From Candidatus Bathyarchaeota archaeon (GTDB lineage: Archaea > Thermoproteota > Bathyarchaeia > Bathyarchaeales > UBA233), in assembly GCA_007050895.1 (NCBI GenBank), contig SMYP01000119.1:1-5050 (forward strand): 5,050 bases of DNA. Direction: 5' to 3'. The notes under the pieces were generated by a model that worked only from the letters and a program-made list of their open reading frames with translations, was not told the DNA's origin and did not search any database. The position numbers and the translations under genes were made by a program. Shown piece by piece: positions 1 through 5,050 of this stretch (its first letter is position 1; each line of letters starts with the position of its first letter).

Positions 1-96
1 GAATTTTCAACTGATATGCCAGTGAAAATAGACTTCCAACAAACAACCGCTGGAAAACTGACTTTCTTCCTCGCGCCTAGAATTGAAACCGAATAA
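1..96 (+). CDS. pcn: PCNA sliding clamp, C-terminal end (5' truncated by window)
   Basis: Reading frame 1 is open from the first base to TAA at 94-96 and gives 31 residues. The end reads LTFFLAPRIETE, preceded by DMPVKIDF. This is the typical finish of archaeal PCNA: the last strands with 'MPV+++F', then 'YLAPR/KIE' and a short acidic tail. PCNA is a ring-shaped clamp that encircles DNA and tethers polymerase B/D, Fen1, ligase and other PIP-box proteins. The segment seen belongs to the C-terminal domain and the tail next to the PIP-box pocket. Everything upstream lies outside the window. The next gene on the same strand is priL, which fits a replication cluster. The stretch is short, so the call rests on one recognisable terminal motif, but that motif is distinctive. 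Confidence 0.88.
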   Translation, partial: EFSTDMPVKIDFQQTTAGKLTFFLAPRIETE

Positions 97-192
97 ATGA
101 GAATGTAACACAGCAACAACATCAGACGCAGCTCTTAAAATAGTCGAAAACGCTCCGAGCAGGTTATAGCAATAGGCGGACCAAAACTAATA

Positions 193-218
193 AGAAAACG
201 AAAAAAGGCTCCTTTTCT
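193..218 (+). terminator. Weak hairpin / possible pcn terminator
   Basis: AAAAGG at 203-208 is complementary to CCTTTT at 211-216, separated by only CT. In practice this makes a 5-bp stem with a GCTC loop. AGAAAA at 193-198 can compete for TTTTCT at 213-218. On the plus strand the stem ends in only four T. On the minus strand the same site is followed by longer T runs. It lies about 110 bases after the pcn stop, so it could end the pcn transcript, but the stem is mostly A-T and the T tract is short. Confidence 0.25.
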
Positions 219-262
219 GCTAATACACCATAAGAACCTACACTCTTAGTGTTTGGACAGAC

Positions 263-270
263 TTTATATT
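263..270 (+). promoter_or_regulatory. TATA-box-like element upstream of priL
   Basis: TTTATATT matches the archaeal TATA consensus well. With the usual spacing of about 25 bases, transcription would begin near 290-297 and leave a leader of roughly 35 bases before the TTG at 329. This suggests that priL has its own promoter rather than depending only on read-through from pcn. Assigned from motif and position alone. Confidence 0.45.
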
Positions 271-328
271 TCTTGAAAAGAAGTATGAAGTAATTGATGG
301 TGATACTATAAGAGTAGAATTTTCTAAA

Positions 329-1375
329 TTGACAATATCCGACTCTCTGAAATATCCTTTCTTACCAATGGCTAGACAATTTATTGCCAATTTAGGATTA
401 GATTTTAATACAATTACGAGCTTGGAGGAAATTAGAGCTCACGCAAAACATAGAGTATCTTCAACCTTCTTACCTGAAGACGATTTCTCTAAGAAAACCG
501 GGAAGTTTTATCAAATTGAGATTGCTTCATATGCTTTAGCCATTCTCTACTTGACGGGAATAGCAGAACCTATTTTAACTGAAAAATTCGCCTTGTTTGA
601 AGCACAAAAAGTTAACAGATACCTAAGATTGGAAAAGAATAGTGACACCATACTTGAAATTGCCAAAGCATTTCATTGGGATGTCAAAAAGAACGAATAT
701 GGTTCCTTCTCGGTTCACTTTGCAAAATTTCTTGAAACTTCAACTAGAGGACGATTACATCACGATTCCAAATGGAAGTTAATTAACAGGATAATGAAAA
801 AAGGATTGGTGCAAGTCTCACCTCGTGAGTTAGCACGACTCCTTCAAGAGGACGTTAAGAATCAAATAGAGAAAAGTGCTAAGCAAGAACTTGGAACAAT
901 TCCAGAGCAAATTCAACATGATATTGATGAATTAAAAGCAGATTTCTTGAAAAGGAAACCGCAGTTTGAGGAAGTCATCCAAGTAATTAAAGCCCAAGAG
1001 TCTGATTACCCGCCTTGCATAATGGCTCTAATGAAAAGAACTTCCGAAGGGCAACATTTGTCCCATGTTGAAAGATTCACTCTAGTAACTTATCTATTAC
1101 GTCAAGGAATAAGCGTGGATACAATTGTCAAAATGTTTTCAAACGTTCCTGATTTCAAGGAAGACAAGACGCGGTATCAGGTTGAAAATCTATCCGGTAA
1201 AAGATTGGGAACTGAACCATACATGACCTATAATTGTTCTTCACTCCAAACCCATAACGTATGCTCAGGTGCAACCAACCCAATATGCCAAACTATACGA
1301 AATCCGCTATCATATCATCTTAGAAAACGAGGTTTGCCGTTAGTCAAAAAGCAAAAAAACCGTAATCAATATTAA
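329..1375 (+). CDS. priL: DNA primase large subunit PriL (Fe-S protein)
   Basis: This is the regulatory subunit of the archaeal/eukaryotic-type primase. It pairs with PriS, stabilises it, and helps with initiation and primer-length control. Residues 8-16 (KYPFLPMAR) match the usual start of the helical N-terminal domain. Residues 30-165 are helix-rich. Residues 166-225 carry a charged, probably helical linker. The C-terminal Fe-S domain begins at YPPCI (227-231) and continues through LSHVERFTLVTYLL (244-257) and KTRYQVENLSG (280-290). C230, C303, C312 and C320 are the expected four 4Fe-4S ligands, followed by NPLSYH. At 348 residues it is normal for the family. The start is TTG with no clear Shine-Dalgarno; no ATG or GTG lies in frame upstream before the stop at 221. 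The gene is visibly more A/T-rich than its neighbours (some 60-base rows are only 30-40% GC). It ends in a basic tail, KKQKNRNQY. Confidence 0.93.
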   Translation: MTISDSLKYPFLPMARQFIANLGLDFNTITSLEEIRAHAKHRVSSTFLPEDDFSKKTGKFYQIEIASYALAILYLTGIAEPILTEKFALFEAQKVNRYLRLEKNSDTILEIAKAFHWDVKKNEYGSFSVHFAKFLETSTRGRLHHDSKWKLINRIMKKGLVQVSPRELARLLQEDVKNQIEKSAKQELGTIPEQIQHDIDELKADFLKRKPQFEEVIQVIKAQESDYPPCIMALMKRTSEGQHLSHVERFTLVTYLLRQGISVDTIVKMFSNVPDFKEDKTRYQVENLSGKRLGTEPYMTYNCSSLQTHNVCSGATNPICQTIRNPLSYHLRKRGLPLVKKQKNRNQY

Positions 1376-1572
1376 AGCACCTCTTTCTAATCGTGCGCTA
1401 ATGAACTGTATCTTGCTCGCTCTATTCAAGACTTCAGATCACAACGCAAAGTTACACGGCGTCAAATTGAGCAGGTGGTAGGAAAAGAGAGACATGGAAG
1501 TCACCATGATCTGGTTACCCTTCATTATGGCTATGCTTGGTTTCCGCGGAATTTCAATGTATCCTTATAACT

Positions 1573-1631
1573 TCTGAGTGGCTGAGCCCGAGTTTTGGAC
1601 TCTGCCCCTTTTAGTAACCTCGGCCATCAGG
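1573..1631 (+). repeat. Imperfect inverted repeat / stem-loop upstream of priS
   Basis: CTGAGTGGCTGAG (1574-1586) pairs with CTCGGCCATCAG (1619-1630) as a 12-bp stem with one bulged A (1577), plus a U-G pair at 1573/1631. Two of the 12 pairs are G-U wobbles when read as plus-strand RNA (1578/1627 and 1583/1622). On the minus strand these become A-C mismatches, so a plus-strand RNA is favoured. The 32-base interior contains a small hairpin, GAGT (1590-1593) with ACTC (1599-1602), and the pyrimidine-rich TGCCCCTTTT. It could be a leader structure, a processing site or a DNA operator for priS. No known RNA family is recognised. Confidence 0.5.
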
Positions 1632-1641
1632 CAGTTAATGG

Positions 1642-1649
1642 TTAAATTT
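1642..1649 (+). promoter_or_regulatory. Possible TATA box for priS-gins51
   Basis: TTAAATTT lies about 55 bases before the priS ATG. Transcription would then start near 1670-1675, giving a leader of about 30 bases that contains the ribosome binding site. An alternative is TTATAA at 1565-1570, whose start point would fall inside the inverted repeat. Neither is a strong consensus match. Confidence 0.3.
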
Positions 1650-1691
1650 GGGAACGTGACATCATCTAATCGGTAGAGCAGGGGGTAGCAG

Positions 1692-1697
1692 TGAGGG
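1692..1697 (+). promoter_or_regulatory. Ribosome binding site deciding the priS start
   Basis: The purine-rich TGAGGG contains GAGG (1693-1696), seven bases before ATG at 1704. The in-frame TTG at 1698 directly abuts this motif and is too close to use it. A TGA at 1692-1694 blocks any further upstream start. ATG 1704 is therefore the preferred start. Confidence 0.6.
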
Positions 1698-1703
1698 TTG
1701 ACT

Positions 1704-2942
1704 ATGTCTTCACGAGATTTCGTTTATGAAGCTTTTTCTGATTTTTACAGTTCCCCCTCCACGGTTATCCCTTCTCCAGTTTCGCTAGGTCAAAGGGAAC
1801 TTGGTTTTCTCCTCTTAAAGGAACGAATAATGTTGCGTCATAAGGTATTTGCTCGCATCAGCGATCTCAAACTGTTTCTCAGCGAAACTGTTCCATCGGA
1901 TGTTTACCGTTCATGTGCCTACTACGAAAATCCCGCCGCTGAGATGGATAAGAAGGGTTGGCTTGGAGCTGATCTTGTTTTTGACATAGACGCTGACCAC
2001 ATTCCCACATCATGCAGCAAAATACATGACGAATGGATCTGCGGAAATAGCGAGTGCAGTTTCAGTGGGAGAGGCCTTACTCCTGAGACTTGTCCGATCT
2101 GTGGAGGCAAAAAATTCGACACGAAGACTTGGCCTTGCGACCTGTGCTTAGGATCCGCCAAAAACGAAACCGCTAAGCTACTCGACATGTTGGAGCAGGA
2201 TTTTGGTTTTTCCAGTAAAGAGATGCACGTCTTTTTTTCTGGTCATCGAGGTTATCACGTTCACGTTGAAAGCGAAGCGATTAAAACGTTGGATACTATG
2301 GCTCGCAAAGAAATTGTTGACTACGTTTTAGGCTTGGGTTTAACAATATCTGATGACAAAACAAGAGGCAGGTATAGGCGGAGGCTAGTATCTAGCGATT
2401 TCAGTTTGCATAATTTCGGTTGGAGTAAGCACCTAAGAATGGGGCTTCAAAATTTCATTCTTGATGCAACAAAAGAAGATTTGAAGACCGTTGGAATTAG
2501 AGGGAAAGCCGTCAACGAAATATTGGAAAACAAAGAGTTGATTCTGAAACGCTGTGTGGAAGACGGCCGATGGGATAGCGTTAAAGGCGTCGGAGTTAGA
2601 ACGTGGAAAAAACTGGCTGAATATGTTAAAGACATTGAGTCTTCAAAGATTGATACAGTTGTCACTACAGATACGCATCGTTTGATCAGGATGAATGGGA
2701 CTTTGCATGGTAAAACAGGCTTGAAGAAAATCGAGTTTCCGCTTGGAAGGCTCAAAGATTTTGACCCATTTATGGAGGCAGTAGCTTTTAAAGAGGGTGC
2801 TGTGAAAGTATTTGTCTCTGACGCACCTGAATTCAGGTTGGGCGGCAACGTGTATGGTCCTTATAAGAGTAAAAAGATTGAGCTTCCAACAGCAGCGGCC
2901 GTTTTGCTTATTTGCAAGGGCAGAGCAGAGGTGGCGAATTAG
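1704..2942 (+). CDS. priS: DNA primase catalytic small subunit PriS
   Basis: PriS is the catalytic subunit of the archaeal primase, an AEP-superfamily polymerase that makes primers at the replication fork. The protein has 412 residues from ATG 1704, slightly long for the family. LVFDIDADH (91-99) carries the metal-binding aspartates D94 and D96. FFSGHRGYHVHV (177-188) is the nucleotide-binding motif. D323 in VTTDTHRLIR supplies the third acidic residue, followed by TLHGKTGL (333-340). A cysteine-rich zinc insertion lies between the first two motifs: C104, H108, C113, C118, C130, C133, C145 and C148. KGVGVRTWKKLAEYV (294-308) resembles a helix-hairpin-helix in the variable helical insert. The C-terminus ends with the usual 'LP...A..L.C.G.A' pattern (residues 394-408). 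Its stop is two bases before gins51, and the gins51 ribosome binding site lies inside its last codons, so the two are co-transcribed. Confidence 0.97.
   Translation: MSSRDFVYEAFSDFYSSPSTVIPSPVSLGQRELGFLLLKERIMLRHKVFARISDLKLFLSETVPSDVYRSCAYYENPAAEMDKKGWLGADLVFDIDADHIPTSCSKIHDEWICGNSECSFSGRGLTPETCPICGGKKFDTKTWPCDLCLGSAKNETAKLLDMLEQDFGFSSKEMHVFFSGHRGYHVHVESEAIKTLDTMARKEIVDYVLGLGLTISDDKTRGRYRRRLVSSDFSLHNFGWSKHLRMGLQNFILDATKEDLKTVGIRGKAVNEILENKELILKRCVEDGRWDSVKGVGVRTWKKLAEYVKDIESSKIDTVVTTDTHRLIRMNGTLHGKTGLKKIEFPLGRLKDFDPFMEAVAFKEGAVKVFVSDAPEFRLGGNVYGPYKSKKIELPTAAAVLLICKGRAEVAN
2928..2933 (+). promoter_or_regulatory. Shine-Dalgarno for gins51 inside the end of priS
   Basis: GAGGTG is a strong anti-16S match, 11 bases before ATG 2945, and overlaps the last priS codons. 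It supports ATG 2945 over the in-frame TTG at 2912, and indicates translation of both proteins from one message. Confidence 0.7.
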
Positions 2943-2944
2943 GC

Positions 2945-3508
2945 ATGTACGATGAGCTTTATGCTGCATGGCGGTTTGAACTTGAAAACAACGCACTGGG
3001 TGGATTATCTTCTGACTTTTACTCTCGCGCTGCAAATTACCTGATAAGTATCATTGAAGAAATTAGAATGATTGATACGAAAACCGTGAAGACAACACTT
3101 CTGGAGCGTGAGTTGGAGCGCGTCAAGTGCATGCTTAAAGAGTTAATTTGGACGCGTTACAAAAAAATAGTCTTGTTGATTGATGAGAACCAAAAACTTC
3201 CTTCGGGTTTGTTAGCGGACGAAGAAGAATCGTTGTGCGAAAGTTTCGTTTCTTTTGCAGAATCATATCAAAAATTTGCGGACAAGCTACTGCGGGGTCA
3301 GGGTTCCAGTCAGGTATCAAAAGCGCACACAAAAGGGAAAGTCCGCAAAAGAGTTGTCTTGCGGTTCATTAAGGCTGTTCCCGCAGTAATTGGTGTTGAC
3401 ATGAAAACTTATGGGCCTTTCATGGTTGAAGATGTAGCGTCTGTGCCTGTGGAAAACGCTGATATCTTGGTTAGGCAGGGCTTAGCTAAAAAGGTCGCGC
3501 TTTCGTAG
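2945..3508 (+). CDS. gins51: GINS complex subunit, Gins51 type
   Basis: GINS is a subunit of the replicative helicase assembly, working with MCM and a Cdc45/RecJ-like protein at the fork. The N-terminus MYDELYAAWRFELE and the following DFYSRAANYL (24-33) match the helical A domain of archaeal GINS. Helices continue to about residue 118, with LERELERVKCML and ELIWTRYKKIV typical. A short polar linker (119-135) leads to the small B domain: RFIKAVPAVIGVDMKTYGPF (140-159), then EDVASVPVENADILVRQG. The A-then-B order is that of Sld5/Psf1-like Gins51; Gins23 has the reverse order. At 187 residues it is the usual size. It follows priS by two bases, so it shares its message. A longer form from TTG 2912 is possible but would start inside priS without support. 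Confidence 0.94.
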   Translation: MYDELYAAWRFELENNALGGLSSDFYSRAANYLISIIEEIRMIDTKTVKTTLLERELERVKCMLKELIWTRYKKIVLLIDENQKLPSGLLADEEESLCESFVSFAESYQKFADKLLRGQGSSQVSKAHTKGKVRKRVVLRFIKAVPAVIGVDMKTYGPFMVEDVASVPVENADILVRQGLAKKVALS

Positions 3509-3655
3509 ATTCTTGAGGTTTTTTACCGCCTTTTTTATCAGAGATTTTATGCTAGAGGTTGCAGCTTCCACGAATTGTCGATCGATATTATGCAATTCAC
3601 GCGATAGATGACAATTAGCCATAGTAAGAATGGAAGAGCATAGTGTCTCTGCCAT
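3482..3655 (-). CDS. Possible small basic protein, 57 residues (uncertain)
   Basis: A minus-strand frame starts at ATG 3655 (preceded directly by TTG) and ends with TAA at 3482-3484. It would encode MAETLCSSIL..., a middle LSRELHNIDRQFVEAATSS and a lysine-rich, amphipathic-looking C-terminus (IKSLIKKAVKNLKNLRKR). It overlaps the 3' end of gins51 by 27 bases in antisense and overlaps another open minus-strand stretch (3615-3836). There is no good Shine-Dalgarno and no family is recognised. Part of its lysine content comes from the complement of the T tracts that I also call a terminator. A chance frame of this length is quite possible. Confidence 0.2.
   Translation of the reverse strand: MAETLCSSILTMANCHLSRELHNIDRQFVEAATSSIKSLIKKAVKNLKNLRKRDLFS
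3513..3537 (+). terminator. Oligo-T terminator after gins51
   Basis: Two runs of six T (3519-3524 and 3531-3536) lie within 30 bases of the gins51 stop, separated by ACCGCC. Archaeal RNA polymerase commonly terminates at such tracts without a strong hairpin; here only a 3-bp GGT/ACC stem is possible. It would end the priS-gins51 transcript ahead of the convergent synthase gene. The same bases serve as lysine codons in a minus-strand small frame. Confidence 0.55.
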
Positions 3656-3836
3656 CAATTCCGATCGTGAATATGACGGCTGCTCTTAAGCTGTCAATGA
3701 TTTGGGTGACTGAGGCGCCAACTGCGAAGTAGGTTATTTTTGCTTTACAGCTGGCGAGTATCTTGTTTAAAAATACAGTGCCGCTAAAGTGAAAATGGGT
3801 ATCGGCCCTCAGGCTGTATATACGCAGTGTTCCAGC
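3615..3836 (-). pseudogene. Possible gene remnant without a start codon
   Basis: The minus strand is open for 73 codons between a stop at 3837-3839 and TAA at 3615-3617, with no early ATG, GTG or TTG; the first ATG comes eight residues before the end. The translation is strikingly protein-like, with hydrophobic stretches such as ILASCKAKITYFAVGASVTQ and IIDSLRAAVIFTIGIDGRD. It begins 14 bases after the synthase stop on the same strand. It could be the residue of a gene that lost its start, joined by a frameshift to the frame at 3482-3655 (they overlap at 3615-3655). No homologue is recognised, and a chance open frame of this length is not rare. Confidence 0.25.
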
Positions 3837-3850
3837 TTAAGTGAGGGGTG

Positions 3851-5035
3851 CTATTCTCTAAGCAGTTCAAGTGTTCGCAGTATATTTTTGAATTCTTCCT
3901 CTTTTAATGAGGCTCTTCTTCCGTTCCCGTAAATTTCCTTCACTTTTTCCACAACTATTCTGAGGCTTTGTTCGGTTGGGTCTTTTCCTGTGATCTCTCT
4001 TATTTTATGCTTGATTAAGCCTTTCCCTGACTGCTTTCCTATTGTCAACCGCCGTGCGTTGCCCACAAGCTCAGGCGGATAAGGCTCATAAGTCCATGGG
4101 TCATTCAACACGCCGTGCGTATGGATTCCCGATTCGTGCGCAAAGCCATAATCACCAACTATCGCTTTATTGGGCGGAACCACGTAGCCTGTAGCTTTGC
4201 CTATAAAATCTGCTGTCTCTTTGAGTTTTGCGGTTTTACCCTCGAACTTTTTAGCCCCGTAGTGCAGGTACAAGTTCAAAAGAACCTTCTCAGTCTCAGC
4301 GTTCCCCGCTCTTTCACCTATTCCAAGAAATGTGGTGCTTGCATAAATCTTATCCCACACGCCAGACGCTGCACGAATAGCAGCCATAGTGTTTTCAACC
4401 GCGTTCCCAAAATCGTCATGAGCGTGAATCTCAATAGCCTCAATATTAGTCTCTTTCTTGATTGCACAAACCTTAGCGGGAATACCACTGGGCAAGGGCG
4501 CATTTGCATCTGAAAGTCCAATTCCAACGGTGTCGCAAACTCGGTAGCACTTGGCACCAGCCTGTGCAACAGCATTGATGAGTTTCTTCTCAAAGTGCCA
4601 ATCTGCACGGGTGCTGTCCTCACCGTGAACGAACACTCTTAATCCATGCGTCTTAGCTGCATACTCAACTACTTCAACCAGATTAGAGAGAATCACATTG
4701 CTGGTTCTCTCAGGCCACTTGGCGCTAAAATGAATATTTGAAACTGGATGAGAGATGCCTACTTCGTTGAAACCACATTGCAGAGCGCTGTCAATGTCTT
4801 CTTTAACTGCGCGGCACCACCCCGCTACTCTCATGTCCAAGTTTAAGTCTTGAATAAGCTTCGCAGCTTTCTTGTCAGGCTCTTGATAATGGAACACTTC
4901 AATTCTTTCCACGCCTATCTCACTTAGAAGCTGGACCATTTTCGCGGCGTCTACAGGTCTAACAGCTAAACCCGGCATTTGAATTCCATCTCGAAGCGTG
5001 GTGTCATCTATTATCGGCTCAGTTTTTAACCCCAA
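3851..5035 (-). CDS. Homocitrate/isopropylmalate synthase family protein (DRE-TIM acyltransferase)
   Basis: This is an acetyl-CoA-dependent, aldol-type synthase of the LeuA/NifV/Lys20 family. The TIM barrel opens with DDTTLRDGIQMPG (10-22), where R15 and D16 are the catalytic and metal-binding pair. VHGEDSTR (136-143) and YRVCDTVG (164-171) are barrel strands. EIHAHDDFGN (202-211) carries metal ligands H204 and H206, and GIGERAGNA (238-246) is the family signature. The C-terminal lid contains HESGIHTHG (300-308), TYEPYPPELVG (315-325) and GKQSGKG (333-339). At 394 residues it lacks the LeuA regulatory domain, as homocitrate-type enzymes do. The lid motif also resembles homocitrate synthases, so lysine (LysW route) or a related 2-oxoacid chain extension is likely, but the substrate cannot be fixed. 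The start is TTG 5035 without a Shine-Dalgarno; the frame is open to the window edge, so the true start may lie beyond it. Confidence 0.9.
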   Translation of the reverse strand: MGLKTEPIIDDTTLRDGIQMPGLAVRPVDAAKMVQLLSEIGVERIEVFHYQEPDKKAAKLIQDLNLDMRVAGWCRAVKEDIDSALQCGFNEVGISHPVSNIHFSAKWPERTSNVILSNLVEVVEYAAKTHGLRVFVHGEDSTRADWHFEKKLINAVAQAGAKCYRVCDTVGIGLSDANAPLPSGIPAKVCAIKKETNIEAIEIHAHDDFGNAVENTMAAIRAASGVWDKIYASTTFLGIGERAGNAETEKVLLNLYLHYGAKKFEGKTAKLKETADFIGKATGYVVPPNKAIVGDYGFAHESGIHTHGVLNDPWTYEPYPPELVGNARRLTIGKQSGKGLIKHKIREITGKDPTEQSLRIVVEKVKEIYGNGRRASLKEEEFKNILRTLELLRE

Positions 5036-5050
5036 TTTAAAATAGAAATC

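Larger units (their letters stand above)
97..328. other. Intergenic region between pcn and priL
   Basis: All frames are broken by stops and no ribosome binding site plus start pair gives a convincing protein. The region is A/T-rich. It holds a short hairpin around 203-216 and a TATA-like box at 263-270, both listed separately. The priL frame is open back to 224, just after a TAA at 221-223, but has no ATG, GTG or TTG before 329. I see no tRNA or box C/D RNA. Confidence 0.6.
1376..1703. other. Intergenic region between priL and priS
   Basis: About 330 bases lack a convincing gene. Plus-strand ATG frames at 1401 and 1494 end after 26 and 27 codons. A minus-strand ATG frame at 1627 runs 20 codons. 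None has a good ribosome binding site or a recognisable product. The region contains a long imperfect inverted repeat (1573-1631), a TTAAATTT box (1642-1649) and the priS ribosome binding site, listed separately. Segments such as CGGTAGAGCA (1671-1680) and the complement of 1590-1627 resemble pieces of tRNAs but do not fold into one. Confidence 0.55.
3509..3850. other. Intergenic region between convergent gins51 and synthase gene
   Basis: About 340 bases lie between the two convergent stops. The left end has the T-tract terminator. The rest holds the two uncertain minus-strand frames listed separately. On the plus strand only very short frames occur, for instance 19 codons from ATG 3630. A run of five A at 3769-3773 would be a T5 tract for minus-strand transcripts about 80 bases after the synthase stop, and could help end that message. 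No tRNA or other RNA gene is seen. Confidence 0.5.

Noticed and set aside
1377..1396. Possible hairpin GCAC...GTGC after priL with a CTCTTTCT loop, considered as a terminator
   Set aside because: The stem is only four pairs with a 12-base loop, and no T tract follows. Not convincing as a terminator.
1494..1577. 27-residue hydrophobic plus-strand frame (MEVTMIWLPFIMAML...), possible leader peptide or small membrane protein
   Set aside because: No convincing ribosome binding site, no known match, and too short to distinguish from chance. The frame before it on the same phase ends in TAG after 26 codons.
1565..1627. 20-residue minus-strand frame starting MAEVTKRGRV
   Set aside because: Very short, no Shine-Dalgarno, and it coincides with the inverted repeat, which explains the sequence better.
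1565..1632. tRNA-like segment on the minus strand: TGGCCGAGGTTA, then AAAAGGGGCAGAGTCC, resembling the D arm and anticodon region of a leucine/serine tRNA
   Set aside because: No anticodon loop with U at position 33, no five-pair anticodon stem, no T arm and no matching acceptor strand. The GGCCGAG part pairs instead with CTCAGCC in the inverted repeat.
1661..1697. tRNA D-arm-like string (CTAATCGGTAGAGCAG) just before priS
   Set aside because: The flanking bases give no acceptor stem, anticodon arm or T arm, and the stretch runs straight into the priS ribosome binding site.
1922..3035. Minus-strand open frames of 88, 133 and 130 codons inside priS and the priS/gins51 junction
   Set aside because: They are antisense shadows of strongly supported plus-strand genes with full motif sets. 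Their translations show no recognisable domain.
3135..3332. 65-codon minus-strand frame opposite gins51
   Set aside because: Antisense shadow of gins51. The plus-strand frame carries recognisable GINS A and B domains.
4115..4623. Open frames of 132 codons (plus) and 101 codons (minus, other phase) within the synthase gene
   Set aside because: Shadows of the 394-residue synthase, which has conserved family motifs along its full length.

Overview
The window looks archaeal, most likely from the Thermoproteota (TACK) side, for example a Bathyarchaeia- or Nitrososphaeria-like lineage. It carries four components of the archaeal replisome together: the tail of the PCNA sliding clamp, the large and small subunits of the eukaryotic-type primase, and a Gins51-type GINS subunit. 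It also shows a TATA-box-like promoter, a GAGGTG-type ribosome binding site and oligo-T termination. The lineage call is inference from protein style and gene order; no rRNA is present.

Plus strand, left to right: 1-96 is the last 31 codons of pcn (PCNA). A non-coding gap of about 230 bases holds a likely TATA box for the next gene. priL (329-1375) encodes the Fe-S-cluster-bearing primase subunit and appears to start at TTG. A second gap of about 330 bases carries a striking inverted repeat (1573-1631) and ends in the ribosome binding site of priS. priS (1704-2942) is the catalytic primase subunit, with all its signature motifs. gins51 (2945-3508) follows after 2 bases and is almost certainly co-transcribed with priS. 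Two T6 tracts just after it look like a terminator.

Minus strand, from the right edge: a 394-residue DRE-TIM acyltransferase of the homocitrate/isopropylmalate synthase family (3851-5035) converges on gins51. It is metabolic and unrelated to replication. Between the two convergent genes the minus strand has two overlapping open stretches (3615-3836 and 3482-3655). They may be a decayed gene and/or a small protein, or chance.

Functionally, PriS and PriL form the heterodimeric primase that makes primers. GINS joins MCM and a Cdc45/RecJ-like protein in the replicative helicase, and PCNA clamps the polymerase, so the left two thirds of the window is a replication-fork gene cluster. I see no mobile element, CRISPR array, rRNA or credible tRNA. 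Nothing here amounts to a wholly new system. The items most worth a second look are the inverted repeat upstream of priS, the minus-strand open frames after gins51, and the altered active-site motif of the synthase.
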